A stretch of 64,000 nucleotides of DNA from positions 2,121,501 to 2,185,500 of the forward strand of contig NZ_CP114902.1 in NCBI RefSeq assembly GCF_027497235.1. The letters are read 5' to 3'. Of the stretch, positions 1 through 8,748 are shown piece after piece. The notes beneath the pieces were generated by a model. The model saw only the letters and a program-made list of their open reading frames with translations, had not been told where the DNA came from and ran no database searches. Both the position numbers and the translations under genes were made by a program. This DNA comes from Micromonospora sp. WMMD1128 (GTDB lineage Bacteria > Actinomycetota > Actinomycetes > Mycobacteriales > Micromonosporaceae). Numbering within the stretch: position 1 is the first letter of the stretch; every line of letters starts with the position of its first letter.

Positions 1-542
1 ATGTCGTGGCTGTTCTGGAAGGCGGCCAGCGCCGCCGGCGTGACCTCGGCGTCGGTGAACGCCGCCCGGTACGCCTCGCAGTAGTCCCGGAAGCCGACGA
101 TGGTGCTGGTGAAGTAGGGCAGCGCGCCGGCGCCCGCGACCGGGTTGGGCAGCCGCTTGAAGGCGCGCACCACGTCGTGGGCGGTGACCTCGCGCGGTGG
201 GGCCGAGTCCCAGAGCACGCCCTCGCGCAGGCGGATGGTCACGGTGCGGCGGTCGGCGCTGAGCCCGCCGTTGTCCAGGGTCGGCGTCTCGGCCGCGAGG
301 TCCGGCATCGGGGTGAACGACAGCTCGGGGGAGGACAGGTCGTCGGTGGCCGGGTACGCGAACAGATGGCGGGACAGCGCGCGCAGGATCTGCGCCGAGG
401 TGGCGTAGTAGGCGCTTGCCGTGTCGAGGTGGTCGACGCCGCCGGGGCCGACCAGCCGTAGGACGCCGCCGTACCGCGGGTCGTCACGTTCGGGGGCGAG
501 CCCGGTTGCCGGGTCGGCGAGAGGCTGTGCCGTGTCGGTCAT
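1..542 (-). CDS. Oligopeptide ABC transporter substrate-binding-type protein (SBP_bac_5), C-terminus outside window
   Basis: The reverse complement is open from an ATG at 542 to the window edge, giving the first 180 residues. The opening reads MTDTAQPLADPATGLAPERD, then YGGVLRLVGPGG, a run around LRALSRHLFAYPATDD, and REGVLWDSAPPREVTAHDVV. These are the conserved opening blocks of family-5 (peptide/nickel) binding proteins. It aligns block for block with the complete paralogue at 4989-6704. There is no signal peptide or lipobox, which is abnormal for this family and suggests a cytoplasmic ligand-binding role, perhaps drug sequestration. No permease genes lie beside it. It is divergent from the aminotransferase gene, and its upstream region carries the inverted repeat at 622-634. 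Confidence 0.82.
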   Translation of the reverse strand, partial: MTDTAQPLADPATGLAPERDDPRYGGVLRLVGPGGVDHLDTASAYYATSAQILRALSRHLFAYPATDDLSSPELSFTPMPDLAAETPTLDNGGLSADRRTVTIRLREGVLWDSAPPREVTAHDVVRAFKRLPNPVAGAGALPYFTSTIVGFRDYCEAYRAAFTDAEVTPAALAAFQNSHD

Positions 543-621
543 GACTGTCGACCTCCATCTTCGAGGGTGACGGCGTCGGCGGACGGGCCGCCACCGGGTC
601 TAGGCGTCCATCGATGCATAG

Positions 622-634
622 ACTATACGATAGT
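622..634 (-). promoter_or_regulatory. 13-bp AT-rich inverted repeat before the first binding-protein gene
   Basis: The plus strand reads ACTATACGATAGT, an inverted repeat of ACTAT and ATAGT around a 3-base centre, about 80 bases upstream of the minus-strand ATG at 542. Read toward the gene it is ACTATCGTATAGT, that is ACT-N5-ATAGT, which is 5 bases shorter than the ACT-N10-ATAGY element found elsewhere in the window. TATAGT would serve as a -10 box. Confidence 0.5.
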
Positions 635-682
635 AAATCTCTGGGGCGTGTGATCGCGGCAAATGCGAGTCATGCCCCTCGG

Positions 683-703
683 TGACTGCCTAAAGCGATA
701 GTG
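683..703 (+). promoter_or_regulatory. Shared cluster element ACT-N10-ATAGT before the aminotransferase gene
   Basis: The sequence is TGACTGCCTAAAGCGATAGTG, with ACT at 685-687 and ATAGT at 698-702. GATAGT looks like a -10 hexamer, but there is no TTGACA at the normal distance. The ATAGT ends 42 bases before the GTG start at 744; almost the same distance separates it from the P450 and DUF574 starts. It is an AT-rich island in very GC-rich DNA. Confidence 0.55.
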
Positions 704-743
704 AATGGCGGTCGCCGTCGGCTCCCACGACGGAGGGAATCCC

Positions 744-2144
744 GTGACCCAGGAGACCAGCGCGAAGAACGAGTCCATCGCCGCGGTGCTGGCCCGCCAG
801 CGCACCGAGGCAGAGGCGAGCCGGGCGGCAGCGGCGGTCGGCGCGGCCGGACCCCGCTTCCCGGAGGTGCCCAGGGGGCCGCTTGAGGACGAGACGACCT
901 GGCGGCAGGTCCGCGACCTCTTTCCGATCGACCCCGCCCTGAGCCACCTCAACGTCGGCACCATCGGGTCCGCCCCGAAGCGGGTGCTGGAGATGCTCAA
1001 GCTGGCCGACTACGACTTCGCCCGGCATCCCCGCGACCCGTATCCGCCGACCACCATGAACGAGCCGCGGGCGGTGCTGGCCGCCGCCTACGGCTGCGAC
1101 CCCGACGAGATCGCCATCGTCCAGGGCGCCACCGACGGCAACTCGCGCATCCTCAACGGCCTCGACCTCGGCGCGGGCGACGAGGTCGTCACCACCACCC
1201 ACGAGTGCTACACGATGCAGGCGCCGCTCAACCTGTTGCACAACCGGCGCGGCGTGGTGGTCCGCAAGCTCACCCCGAAACTCGGGCCGGACCAGTCCGC
1301 CGAGGAGATCGTCGAGATGTTCGAGGCGGCGATCACCCCGCGGACCCGGGTGCTCCAGTGGGCCGCGGTGACGTTCACGGTCGGCACCACCATGCCCAAC
1401 CGGGCACTCGCCGAACTGGCACACCGGCACGGTCTGATCAGCGTGGTGGACGGCGCGCACCTGCCGGGCCAGTTCGCGCTGAACCTGCACGAGATGGGCG
1501 TCGACTTCCTCAGCGGCTCGGGGTCGAAGTATCAGTGCGGGCCGATGGGCACCGGCATCCTCTACGCCCGCAACAAGGTGCTCCCCGAATACAACCCACT
1601 GCCCCTGCCGACGTTCTGGCCGGTCATCTCGCTCTGGTACCCGATCGACGGTGAGCTGCCGCCGCGGACCACCACGCGGGAACCGACGTACGACATCGGC
1701 ACGTTCGTTCAGAAGACCGGGTCCGCCGACCTGTCCCGGGGGCCCGCGCTCCAGGCCGCCTGCGAGATCTTCCAGTCCATCGGCCAGGAGAACATCCAGC
1801 GGTACGTGCACGGCCTGAGCCGCCACCTCAAGCACCGCGTCGCCGAGCACTGGGGCGAGTCGGCGCTGTTCAGCCCGTTGCACGACGAGCGGCTGCACTG
1901 CGGCATGGTGGCCTTCCAGCCGTTCCGCGACCCGGAACACGCCCTGGACATGAACCGGTTCGTCGAGTTCGAGCAACGGATGGAGGACGAGTACGGGGTG
2001 AACCTCCGGTTCACGTTCTTCCCCGTACGCGGCTCCGACACCGAGCGGTTCGCCATCCGGCTGGCCCCGCACCTCTACAACAACCGGGAGGAGATCGACC
2101 ACGCGGTCGACTCGATGATCAAGCTGACCGAGGCGATGGACTGA
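744..2144 (+). CDS. Class V PLP-dependent aminotransferase/lyase (isopenicillin N epimerase-like)
   Basis: The product (466 residues) belongs to the fold-type I class V family that includes isopenicillin N epimerase and cysteine/cystine C-S lyases. The central block has VVDGAHLPGQ (the Asp that binds the pyridine nitrogen and a following His), and then SGSGSKYQCGPMGTG, where the Lys is the probable PLP lysine. GTG at 744 is preferred because GGAGGG sits 5-10 bases upstream; an in-frame ATG at 705 lies only 2 bases after the promoter-like element. The reaction cannot be read from sequence: racemisation, transamination or C-S cleavage are all possible. The sulfur genes elsewhere in the cluster make C-S lyase worth testing. 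It is convergent with the methyltransferase at 2191. Confidence 0.85.
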   Translation: MTQETSAKNESIAAVLARQRTEAEASRAAAAVGAAGPRFPEVPRGPLEDETTWRQVRDLFPIDPALSHLNVGTIGSAPKRVLEMLKLADYDFARHPRDPYPPTTMNEPRAVLAAAYGCDPDEIAIVQGATDGNSRILNGLDLGAGDEVVTTTHECYTMQAPLNLLHNRRGVVVRKLTPKLGPDQSAEEIVEMFEAAITPRTRVLQWAAVTFTVGTTMPNRALAELAHRHGLISVVDGAHLPGQFALNLHEMGVDFLSGSGSKYQCGPMGTGILYARNKVLPEYNPLPLPTFWPVISLWYPIDGELPPRTTTREPTYDIGTFVQKTGSADLSRGPALQAACEIFQSIGQENIQRYVHGLSRHLKHRVAEHWGESALFSPLHDERLHCGMVAFQPFRDPEHALDMNRFVEFEQRMEDEYGVNLRFTFFPVRGSDTERFAIRLAPHLYNNREEIDHAVDSMIKLTEAMD

Positions 2145-2152
2145 GCGGCACC

Positions 2153-2184
2153 GGGCCGCCCGACCGACCCCGGCCGGGCGGCCC
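2153..2184. terminator. Hairpin between convergent genes
   Basis: GGGCCGCCCG at 2153-2162 pairs perfectly with CGGGCGGCCC at 2175-2184 around a 12-base loop. It lies in the 46-base gap between the stop codons of two convergent genes, so it can act in both directions. No T-tract follows, as is usual in actinomycetes. Confidence 0.55.
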
Positions 2185-2190
2185 GACCGG

Positions 2191-2877
2191 TCAGACCCGG
2201 ACGCAGCGGAACGCCGCCCAGCGTGGGCCGTCACCCGGGCCGCAGGGACCGGCGGTGTGGTCCATCCCGGCCAGTCCCTCGCTGAACTCGTCCAGCCGAA
2301 GCCCGTTCAGCCGCAGCTCGCGCAGGTAGGTCTCCAACGTCCGGTGCCAGGGCGCCGGCCCCGGCAGCGCCTCGGTCGTCGGCCGCTCGCCCTCCCGGAA
2401 GTAGTCGGCGGTGCGCAGCCAGCCGCGTCCGTGTGCGCTGCCGACGACCGCGGTGGCCATCGGGTGCGGCACGGAGAAGACCAGCCGGCCGCCGGGCACC
2501 AGGTCGTGTTGCACGGCGGCCAGCAACCGGGGGAGGTTGCGGACCTGGTGGAGCGCGTGCCGGGAGACCACCACGTCCACCCGGGGCGAGCCGTCCCGCC
2601 CGGACCACCGGTTGAGGTCACGGACCCGGACGTGGCCCACGTTCGGGTCGAGCAGTCGTCGGACCCGCTCGGCGCGTTCCTCGTCCGGGGCGACACCGAC
2701 GTAGCTGTGTGCGCCCCCGCGCAGGGCGTACGCCGTGACGGCCGGATCACCGCAGCCGACGTCCAGCACCGCTCGGCCCCGCAGATCGCCGAGGAACGCG
2801 ACGAGCAGGCGACGCTCACCTGTGGGATCGTCGTCGGTGCTTGGTGGCCGGGCGGACTCGGTGGTGGATGAGGACAC
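2191..2877 (-). CDS. Class I SAM-dependent methyltransferase
   Basis: The 228-residue product has motif I AVLDVGCGDPAVTAYALRGG near residues 36-55, a post-motif acidic region, and VPGGRLVFSVPHP before the last strands, as in small-molecule methyltransferases of the UbiE/COQ5 type. The GTG start at 2877 has GAGGAGG upstream. The substrate is unknown; the C-terminal part is short and rich in Gly and Pro. It lies downstream of the ABC exporter pair on the same strand with a 53-base gap, so it may be cotranscribed with them. Confidence 0.82.
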   Translation of the reverse strand: MSSSTTESARPPSTDDDPTGERRLLVAFLGDLRGRAVLDVGCGDPAVTAYALRGGAHSYVGVAPDEERAERVRRLLDPNVGHVRVRDLNRWSGRDGSPRVDVVVSRHALHQVRNLPRLLAAVQHDLVPGGRLVFSVPHPMATAVVGSAHGRGWLRTADYFREGERPTTEALPGPAPWHRTLETYLRELRLNGLRLDEFSEGLAGMDHTAGPCGPGDGPRWAAFRCVRV

Positions 2878-2930
2878 GGCAACCTCCTCGGGACCGCCGG
2901 CCGGTGCCCGGCCGGACCGGGTGGGCGACG

Positions 2931-3782
2931 TCAGGTCTGGCGTCGCCGGTTGTAGAGCACCCCCGTGATCGAGCCGAAGACCAGGATGAGCGCCGCGCAG
3001 GCGACGGCGTAGCCGGTGAGGTCACCGGCGGTGAGCGTGCCCGCCATGGCGTGTCGCACCGCGGTCACCGCCCTGGTGATCGGATTGACGCCGACGGCGG
3101 CCTGGAGCCAACCGGGCATGGTGTCCGGGCCGACGAAGATGTTGCTGAGGAACAGCAACGGGAACACGGCCAGCCCGCTGACGTTCATCACGATCTCGGG
3201 CTTGGTGGCGGCCAGGCCGAGCGCCGTCCAGACCCAGGCCAGGCTGAACGCGAAGATCACCACCAGCAGGATGCCGACGACGACGCCCCGCAGGCCGTCC
3301 GCCGGCCGGAAGCCCAGCGCCAGTCCCACCAGGACGGTCACGGTGGCCGCCACCGCGTATCGCACGAGGTCGCCGAGGAGGGAGCCGACCAGGACGGAAG
3401 GCTGCCAGAGCGACATCGACCGGAAACGGTCGAACACGCCCTTGCTGATGTCGACGTTGAGCGCCACACCGGTGTTCATGCTGATCATCACCACCGAGAG
3501 CACCACGATGCCGGGGAGCAGGTGCTGCAGGTATTCCCGGGTGGAGCCGGCCAGCGCGCCGCCGAACAGGTAGGTGAAGACAAGCGTCGTCATCACCGGG
3601 AACCCGACCGCGTCGAAGAGCTGCTGGGGGTTGCGACGGACCCGCACCAGCGCCCGCCAGGCGAAGGCGACGGAGGCGGCCAGCGGACCGGGGCGGGCCG
3701 GCCGGTCACGGGACAGCAGTGTCGCGGTGACGGGCGTGCCGGCGGTCGACGGCGCGGACTCCACCGTCCGGGTCGGGTTCAT
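2931..3782 (-). CDS. ABC-2 type drug export permease (DrrB-like)
   Basis: The 283-residue protein has about six hydrophobic segments and the ABC-2 signature region around residues 170-240 (a run of Ala/Leu followed by [15 protein letters not shown] and NPITRAV), typical of DrrB, the membrane half of daunorubicin-type exporters. The ATG at 3782 overlaps the stop of the ATPase gene by four bases (ATGA) and has GGAGG in front, so the two are translationally coupled. It probably exports the enediyne or an intermediate. Confidence 0.9.
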   Translation of the reverse strand: MNPTRTVESAPSTAGTPVTATLLSRDRPARPGPLAASVAFAWRALVRVRRNPQQLFDAVGFPVMTTLVFTYLFGGALAGSTREYLQHLLPGIVVLSVVMISMNTGVALNVDISKGVFDRFRSMSLWQPSVLVGSLLGDLVRYAVAATVTVLVGLALGFRPADGLRGVVVGILLVVIFAFSLAWVWTALGLAATKPEIVMNVSGLAVFPLLFLSNIFVGPDTMPGWLQAAVGVNPITRAVTAVRHAMAGTLTAGDLTGYAVACAALILVFGSITGVLYNRRRQT

Positions 3783-4759
3783 GCGACCTCCTCGTTGGTG
3801 GTGCGGTCGGCCTCGGCGCGGTGGCCGGTGAGAGCCAGGAAGACCTCGTCCATGCTGGGCCGGCCGAGGGAGAAGTCGTCGACCGCGATGCCGGCGGCGG
3901 CGAGCTCGGCCAGTGCCTGCGAGGCGCGGTCGGGCTCGGCCACCGAGACGGTGAGCGTCGCCGGATCGCCGCCCGGATGGGCCGCCGCGGCGAGCACCGA
4001 ACCGATCAGCCGCTCGGCCTCGGCGCGCTGCTCGGCGTCGTGCAGTCGCACCTGGAACGTCGCGGAGCCGACGGAGGACTTCAGCTCGGCCGGCGTGCCC
4101 TGGGCGATCACCCGACCCTGGTCGATGACCGCCATCCGGTTGGCCAGCACGTCCGCCTCGTGCAGGTATTGCGTGGTGAGCAGCACGGTCGTGCCCGCCT
4201 CGACCAGGTCGCGGACCACGTCCCACACCTGGTTGCGGCTGGCCGGGTCCAGCCCGGTGGTCGGCTCGTCGAGGAAGAGCAGATCCGGGGTCACGATCAC
4301 GCTGGCGGCGATGTCGAGGCGGCGGCGCATGCCTCCCGAGTAGGTCTTCACCGAGCGGCCGGCGGCCTCGGTGAGGTCGAACGCGGCGAGCAGCTCGTCG
4401 GCCCGGGACCTGGCGCGCGGCCACGGATGGCCGAGCAACCGGCCGAGCAGGATCAGATTTTCCCGGCCGGTGAGGTCCTCGTCGATCGAGGCGTACTGCC
4501 CGGTGAGGCCGATCCGGGCGCGCACCGCCTCCGCCTGCCGCACCACGTCGAGCCCGAAGACCTGGGCCGTCCCCGAGTCGGGACGGGTCAGGGTGGACAG
4601 GATCCGGATGGTCGTCGTCTTGCCGGCGCCGTTGGGCCCGAGGAACCCGAAGACGGTGCCGGTCTCGACGCTCAGGTCGACGCCGTCGACGGCCCGGGTG
4701 GTGCCGAACGTCTTGGTGAGGTCACTCGTCTCGATGGCCAGGTCGGCGCTCGGGCCCAC
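3779..4759 (-). CDS. Drug-export ABC transporter ATPase (DrrA-like)
   Basis: This is a 326-residue ATPase with Walker [10 protein letters not shown] at residues 41-49, the signature [11 protein letters not shown] at 141-151 and Walker [14 protein letters not shown] at about 160-172, followed by the roughly 90-residue C-terminal extension of the DrrA family that ends with a conserved [16 protein letters not shown] block. The start is GTG at 4759, preceded by AAGGA. It is the first gene of a minus-strand operon with its permease and perhaps the methyltransferase. It powers drug efflux and is a plausible self-resistance factor. Confidence 0.92.
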   Translation of the reverse strand: MGPSADLAIETSDLTKTFGTTRAVDGVDLSVETGTVFGFLGPNGAGKTTTIRILSTLTRPDSGTAQVFGLDVVRQAEAVRARIGLTGQYASIDEDLTGRENLILLGRLLGHPWPRARSRADELLAAFDLTEAAGRSVKTYSGGMRRRLDIAASVIVTPDLLFLDEPTTGLDPASRNQVWDVVRDLVEAGTTVLLTTQYLHEADVLANRMAVIDQGRVIAQGTPAELKSSVGSATFQVRLHDAEQRAEAERLIGSVLAAAAHPGGDPATLTVSVAEPDRASQALAELAAAGIAVDDFSLGRPSMDEVFLALTGHRAEADRTTNEEVA

Positions 4760-4827
4760 GGTGGTCCTTCCGGTCGGGTCGCAGAACGGCCGCGCCGGGC
4801 ACGGATGCGGTCTCGACGCGGCTGTTG

Positions 4828-4840
4828 ACTAAAGGATAGT
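4828..4840 (-). promoter_or_regulatory. 13-bp promoter-like element before the ABC exporter
   Basis: The plus strand reads ACTAAAGGATAGT; read toward the exporter it is ACTATCCTTTAGT (ACT-N5-TTAGT). It has the same arrangement as the element at 622-634 and lies about 70 bases before the GTG at 4759. TTTAGT could be the -10 box. Confidence 0.45.
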
Positions 4841-4923
4841 AACAGAGATCATCGCATCGCCACGGCAACGCCACGCTCCGCGAGCGTCGAGTGAGCGCCG
4901 ATGATCGCGGCGGACCACCAATT

Positions 4924-4943
4924 GCTATATGTTGTCTATAGTG
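4924..4943 (+). promoter_or_regulatory. Promoter-like element before the second binding protein
   Basis: The AT-rich string GCTATATGTTGTCTATAGTG ends in TATAGT, a good -10 hexamer, 47 bases before the ATG at 4989. CTAT and ATAG form an inverted repeat with a 9-base spacer, one base longer than in the exact ACT-N10-ATAGY sites. Confidence 0.45.
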
Positions 4944-4988
4944 AACTGCGGTGCGGTGCGCCGGAAAGCGGCGGGAGGAGTGGGCCCG

Positions 4989-6704
4989 ATGTCCCTGGTG
5001 GACCGGATCCGTGGCCCCGTCCCGGCACGTCACCCCGACCCGACCGAGCCGGCCTACGGCGGGACCCTGCGCCTGCACACCACCGAACGGATCGAGCCGC
5101 TCGACCCGGCCACCGCGCACGGCCCGGCCACCCGGCAACTGCTCTGGGCGACCACCCGCCAGCTCTTCGCCTGGCCGGCGGCGGCGGTCCTCCCGCCCGC
5201 CGACCGGCACGTCCCGCCCGTGCCCGACCTCGCCGCCGAGCTGCCCAGCCGGGCCGGCGACGCGGTGAGCGCCGACGGTCTCCGGTGGATCGTCCGGCTC
5301 CGGCCCGACGTCCGCTGGGACACCACCCCGCCCCGCCCGGTCACCGCGTCCGACGTGCTGCGCGGATTGAAGCGGATCGCCGGCCCGGCCGCCCGCGCCG
5401 CCGCGATCGCACCGCTGGCCGACGCCGTCGTCGGCCTCGCCGAATACCACGCGGCGGCCCGCCACGCCGGCGGGCCCGTCCGCCCCACCGCCGCCGGGTG
5501 CGCCGAGTTCGCCGACCGGCACGACATCCCCGGCGTACGCGTCATCGACGCGTACACCCTGGTGTTCCGGCTGCGTCGGCCGGTGGACCTCGTCCGGCTG
5601 CTGGCCGACGTGGGCCTCGCACCGGTCCCCGCCGAATACGACGCCCACCTGCCCGGCGCCGCCGCGCCCCGCTCCACCGGCCCGTTCCGGCCGGTCGGGC
5701 GCACCGACACCGGCGCGGTACGACTGGCGCACAACCCGGCCTGGGACCCGGCCGGCGACCCGCTGCGGGCCCGGTTCGTCGACCGGATCGAGGCCCGGGG
5801 CGACGCCACCCCCGACGAACTCGACGCCGCCGCCCTGGCGTCGGGCGCGGTCGACCTGAGCTGGGCGCGGCACACGACCGGCGTCGGCTCGGGCTCCGCC
5901 GCGACCTGGGGGCTGGACGCCTACCTGGTGTTCAACCTGCGCGGACCGGACCGCCCCGCCGGCCCGCGCCGGCACGCGGTACGCCGGGCGGTGGCGCTCG
6001 CCGTCGACCGGCTGGCCGTCGCCGAGGCGCTCGCGGCGCCCGGCGTGCCGTACCGCCTCCAGCACGGCCTCATCCCGCCCGGCCTGCCGGGCCACCGCCG
6101 GTACGATCCCTGGCCGACCCCGTACCACCGGGGTGACCCCGAGGCGTCCCGGGCGGCGCTGGGCACGCTCGGCCCCGGCGCCCGCCCCCGGCTGACGGTG
6201 GCGGTGCCCGACGACCCCCGCCGGCGCGAGGCCGCCGAGATCCTCACCGCCAACCTGGCCGCCGCCGGCATCACGGCGCGGACCACCGTCCATCGCGACG
6301 GCGACCTGCACGACCTGCTCCTCGACCCGGCGTCCGGCCGGGCCGGACGGTGGGACGTCGCGCTCTGCGACTGGACGCCCGACGGATGTGCCGATCCCGG
6401 GCAGGAACTACGGTCGATGGTCGCCGACGACGTCGCCGGCGGACGCAACTACGGTGGCTACCGCTCGGCCCGGATCGCCTGGCTGCTGGCGCAGGCCCGC
6501 GCCGAGGCGGACCCCGGTCGGGCGGACGAACGCTGGCACCGGTTCGACCTCGCCGTCCTTCGGGACCTGCCGGTGATCCCGCTTGTCGCGGCGGCCGTCG
6601 CGCCGCGCTCCGGCCGTTCGCCCCGGGTACGCAACGTGCGCTTCCTGCCGCACCTGCACCGGGTGGACCTGACGAACGTCTGGCTGGCCGACGACACCGG
6701 CTGA
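4989..6704 (+). CDS. Oligopeptide ABC transporter substrate-binding-type protein without signal peptide
   Basis: The 571-residue protein is full length for the SBP_bac_5 family, with YGGTLRLHTTERIEPLDPATA near residue 23, RPDVRWDTTPPRPVTASDVL around 110-130, and a late GYRSARI-type block. ATG 4989 is chosen because GGGAGGAG lies 9-16 bases upstream. The N-terminus (MSLVDRIRGPVPARHPD) is hydrophilic and has no signal peptide or lipobox, so the protein should stay in the cytoplasm. It is a paralogue of the gene at the left edge. The nearby exporter is not of the oligopeptide-importer type, so it is not the expected partner. A role in binding the product inside the cell is inference. Confidence 0.85.
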   Translation: MSLVDRIRGPVPARHPDPTEPAYGGTLRLHTTERIEPLDPATAHGPATRQLLWATTRQLFAWPAAAVLPPADRHVPPVPDLAAELPSRAGDAVSADGLRWIVRLRPDVRWDTTPPRPVTASDVLRGLKRIAGPAARAAAIAPLADAVVGLAEYHAAARHAGGPVRPTAAGCAEFADRHDIPGVRVIDAYTLVFRLRRPVDLVRLLADVGLAPVPAEYDAHLPGAAAPRSTGPFRPVGRTDTGAVRLAHNPAWDPAGDPLRARFVDRIEARGDATPDELDAAALASGAVDLSWARHTTGVGSGSAATWGLDAYLVFNLRGPDRPAGPRRHAVRRAVALAVDRLAVAEALAAPGVPYRLQHGLIPPGLPGHRRYDPWPTPYHRGDPEASRAALGTLGPGARPRLTVAVPDDPRRREAAEILTANLAAAGITARTTVHRDGDLHDLLLDPASGRAGRWDVALCDWTPDGCADPGQELRSMVADDVAGGRNYGGYRSARIAWLLAQARAEADPGRADERWHRFDLAVLRDLPVIPLVAAAVAPRSGRSPRVRNVRFLPHLHRVDLTNVWLADDTG

Positions 6705-6819
6705 CCCGGTGCCCGGCCGTTCGTACGCCCGTCCGGCCAGGGCCGCAGGGCCGCGCACGGGCCGACGACGGCACGGGCCGACGGCCGCTCGGCCGGGGCC
6801 CGCCGACCCTGGCGCGACG

Positions 6820-8748
6820 TCACGGCCGGTCGACTCCGGTCGTGGCGGCGCCGGCCGGTGCCCGGCCCGACGGCGCCAGTGGACGCGCGACGAAGTGCGT
6901 CGCCGTCTCATGGTTGTCGCACTGGGCGTGGAAGCCGACGGCCGCCTCGAACCGGAGCACGGTACGGCGCCGGGCCGGCGGCGCGACCTCGCCCCGGTGC
7001 AGGGCGGCCAGGACGGCCGGCACGTCATGGGCGAAGGACACCGGGGCGCTGACGTACACCGGTCCGGCCCGGTCGGTCCGCACGGTCCAGGCGTCCGGCG
7101 GCGGATCACCCGGCACCACGTAGCGCGGGCGGCTGAGCCGTTCGAACTCGTACAGTTCCGCGGCGAACGCCCGCCAGGCGGGCGGGAAGCGCGGCACCAC
7201 AGCGGTTTCCCACCAATCCGCCGCGGCGCGGTCCACCGCCGGGGTGGCGTACATCCGGCGCAGCCCGGCGGAGACCGCGGCCGACTCGGCGATCGTCGGC
7301 ACGTCCCGCAGGAAGGCGCACACGTCGGGGTCGTCGGCCGCCTCCCACCAGGCCGCCAGCGAGCGGATCAGCTCCGACTGGCGGAGTCCGGCGACCAGTC
7401 GCGCCGGAGCCCACACGTGCCGCAGGAACTGGTGCTCGCCGAGCAGCCGGGCGAAGTAGATGAACCGGTGCATGGCCAGGTGCTCGCCGAGATCGGCCTC
7501 GTCGTTGGACAGCACGTACTCGAAGTCGTCCCGCTCGCCCCGTACGGTGACCAGGCCGTGCCGCGCGCGCTGCTCCGCGTAGGTGGTGTTGGGCAGCAGC
7601 AGCATGGGATAGACGGCGATGCGGCTCACCCGGGCGGCCAGCCGGTCGTACCCGGCGAGGAAGCTCTCCACCGTCTCGCCCGGAGCGCCCCAGATCAGCT
7701 CGGCGTAGCAGTCGAGCCCCTCCCGGACCAGCCAGTCGGCGAGGTTCTCCCACTCGTTGACCCGCATGTTGCGCCGCCGCATGCCGGTCAGCGCCACATC
7801 CGACAGACTCTGCAGGGCCAACGTGAACGAGCTCTGGAAGCCGTGCCGGCGCAGATCCCGCACGATCCGGTGGAACCGGTCGGACTTGTTCTTCGCCCAG
7901 GAGGTCTCCACCGCCCGCGGGTAGCCGCGTCGCTCGCGGGTGCGGATCAGATCCTCGACGAACTCCTCGTCGCCGGCGAGCAGGCCGAAGTTCGCGTCGC
8001 AGAGCACCACGGTGGGCACCTGGTGGAAGCCGAAGCAGTCCAGCTCCGCGGCGAGGCGCTCGCGGGAGAAGGCCCGCACCCGCTGCCCGACCGCTCCGCC
8101 CCAGTAGCAGAAGGCGCACTTGTACGGGCAGCCCCGGTTGGTCTCCATCAGCGCCACGTCGTACCGGAAACGCCCGGCGGCGTCGGTCATCGGCAGTGCG
8201 CCGGTGAGGAACGGGGAGGGGACGACGTCCAGGTCGGACAGCCGGACCCGGTCCGGCGTACGGGCCACGGCGCCGTCCGGCAGCCGGTAGGTCAGGCCGG
8301 CCACCTGCGACAGGCCCTCCGGGTACGTCCGTTCCAGCAGGACGCGGACCAGCTCCCGGAACGTCATCTCGCCCTCGCCGTCGACCACCACGTCCACCGC
8401 CGGGTGCTCACGCAGCACCCGGGCGCCCTGGTGGGCGACGTGGTTGCCGCCGAAGACCACACACCCGTCCGGGCGCAACTGCTTGTACGTCTCGGCCAGC
8501 GCCCCGAAGGCGCGGTAGTTCCAGCCGAGCACGGAACAGGCGAGCACGTCCGGCGGCGGGGCGGCGAAGAGGCTGGCGGCCATCCGGATCAGCGGCACGC
8601 CGCCGCGGAAGTTGTGGATCCGGACGTCCGTCTCCGCGCTCAGGTCGCGGTCGGCCGCCAGGACGGCGCGCAGGTAGCCGGCCGCGAGCGGCATCGACTC
8701 CAGCGGCGTGTCCCAGGCGCCCTGCTGGAGCAGGCCGATGCTCAGCAC
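6820..8748 (-). CDS. B12-binding-domain radical SAM enzyme
   Basis: The 642-residue protein has an N-terminal Rossmann-like cobalamin-binding-type domain (about residues 1-140, including CVVFGGNHVAHQG and VDGEGEMTF) and a radical SAM core with Cys207, Cys211 and Cys214 in NRGCPYKCAFCYWG. A C-terminal extension of about 200 residues follows. The canonical DxHxxG cobalamin motif is not evident, so B12 use is not certain. GTG at 8748 (GGGGAG upstream) overlaps the NIF3-like gene's end by 7 bases, showing translational coupling; the longer upstream reading is in the NIF3-like gene. Such enzymes do methylations, rearrangements or carbon-carbon chemistry on unactivated positions. Last gene of a six-gene minus-strand operon. 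Confidence 0.87.
   Translation of the reverse strand: MLSIGLLQQGAWDTPLESMPLAAGYLRAVLAADRDLSAETDVRIHNFRGGVPLIRMAASLFAAPPPDVLACSVLGWNYRAFGALAETYKQLRPDGCVVFGGNHVAHQGARVLREHPAVDVVVDGEGEMTFRELVRVLLERTYPEGLSQVAGLTYRLPDGAVARTPDRVRLSDLDVVPSPFLTGALPMTDAAGRFRYDVALMETNRGCPYKCAFCYWGGAVGQRVRAFSRERLAAELDCFGFHQVPTVVLCDANFGLLAGDEEFVEDLIRTRERRGYPRAVETSWAKNKSDRFHRIVRDLRRHGFQSSFTLALQSLSDVALTGMRRRNMRVNEWENLADWLVREGLDCYAELIWGAPGETVESFLAGYDRLAARVSRIAVYPMLLLPNTTYAEQRARHGLVTVRGERDDFEYVLSNDEADLGEHLAMHRFIYFARLLGEHQFLRHVWAPARLVAGLRQSELIRSLAAWWEAADDPDVCAFLRDVPTIAESAAVSAGLRRMYATPAVDRAAADWWETAVVPRFPPAWRAFAAELYEFERLSRPRYVVPGDPPPDAWTVRTDRAGPVYVSAPVSFAHDVPAVLAALHRGEVAPPARRRTVLRFEAAVGFHAQCDNHETATHFVARPLAPSGRAPAGAATTGVDRP

Noticed and set aside
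6705..6819. Possible terminator between the second binding protein and the radical SAM gene
   Set aside because: Only a 6-bp stem (6776-6781 with 6789-6794) within low-complexity GC-rich sequence; too weak to call.
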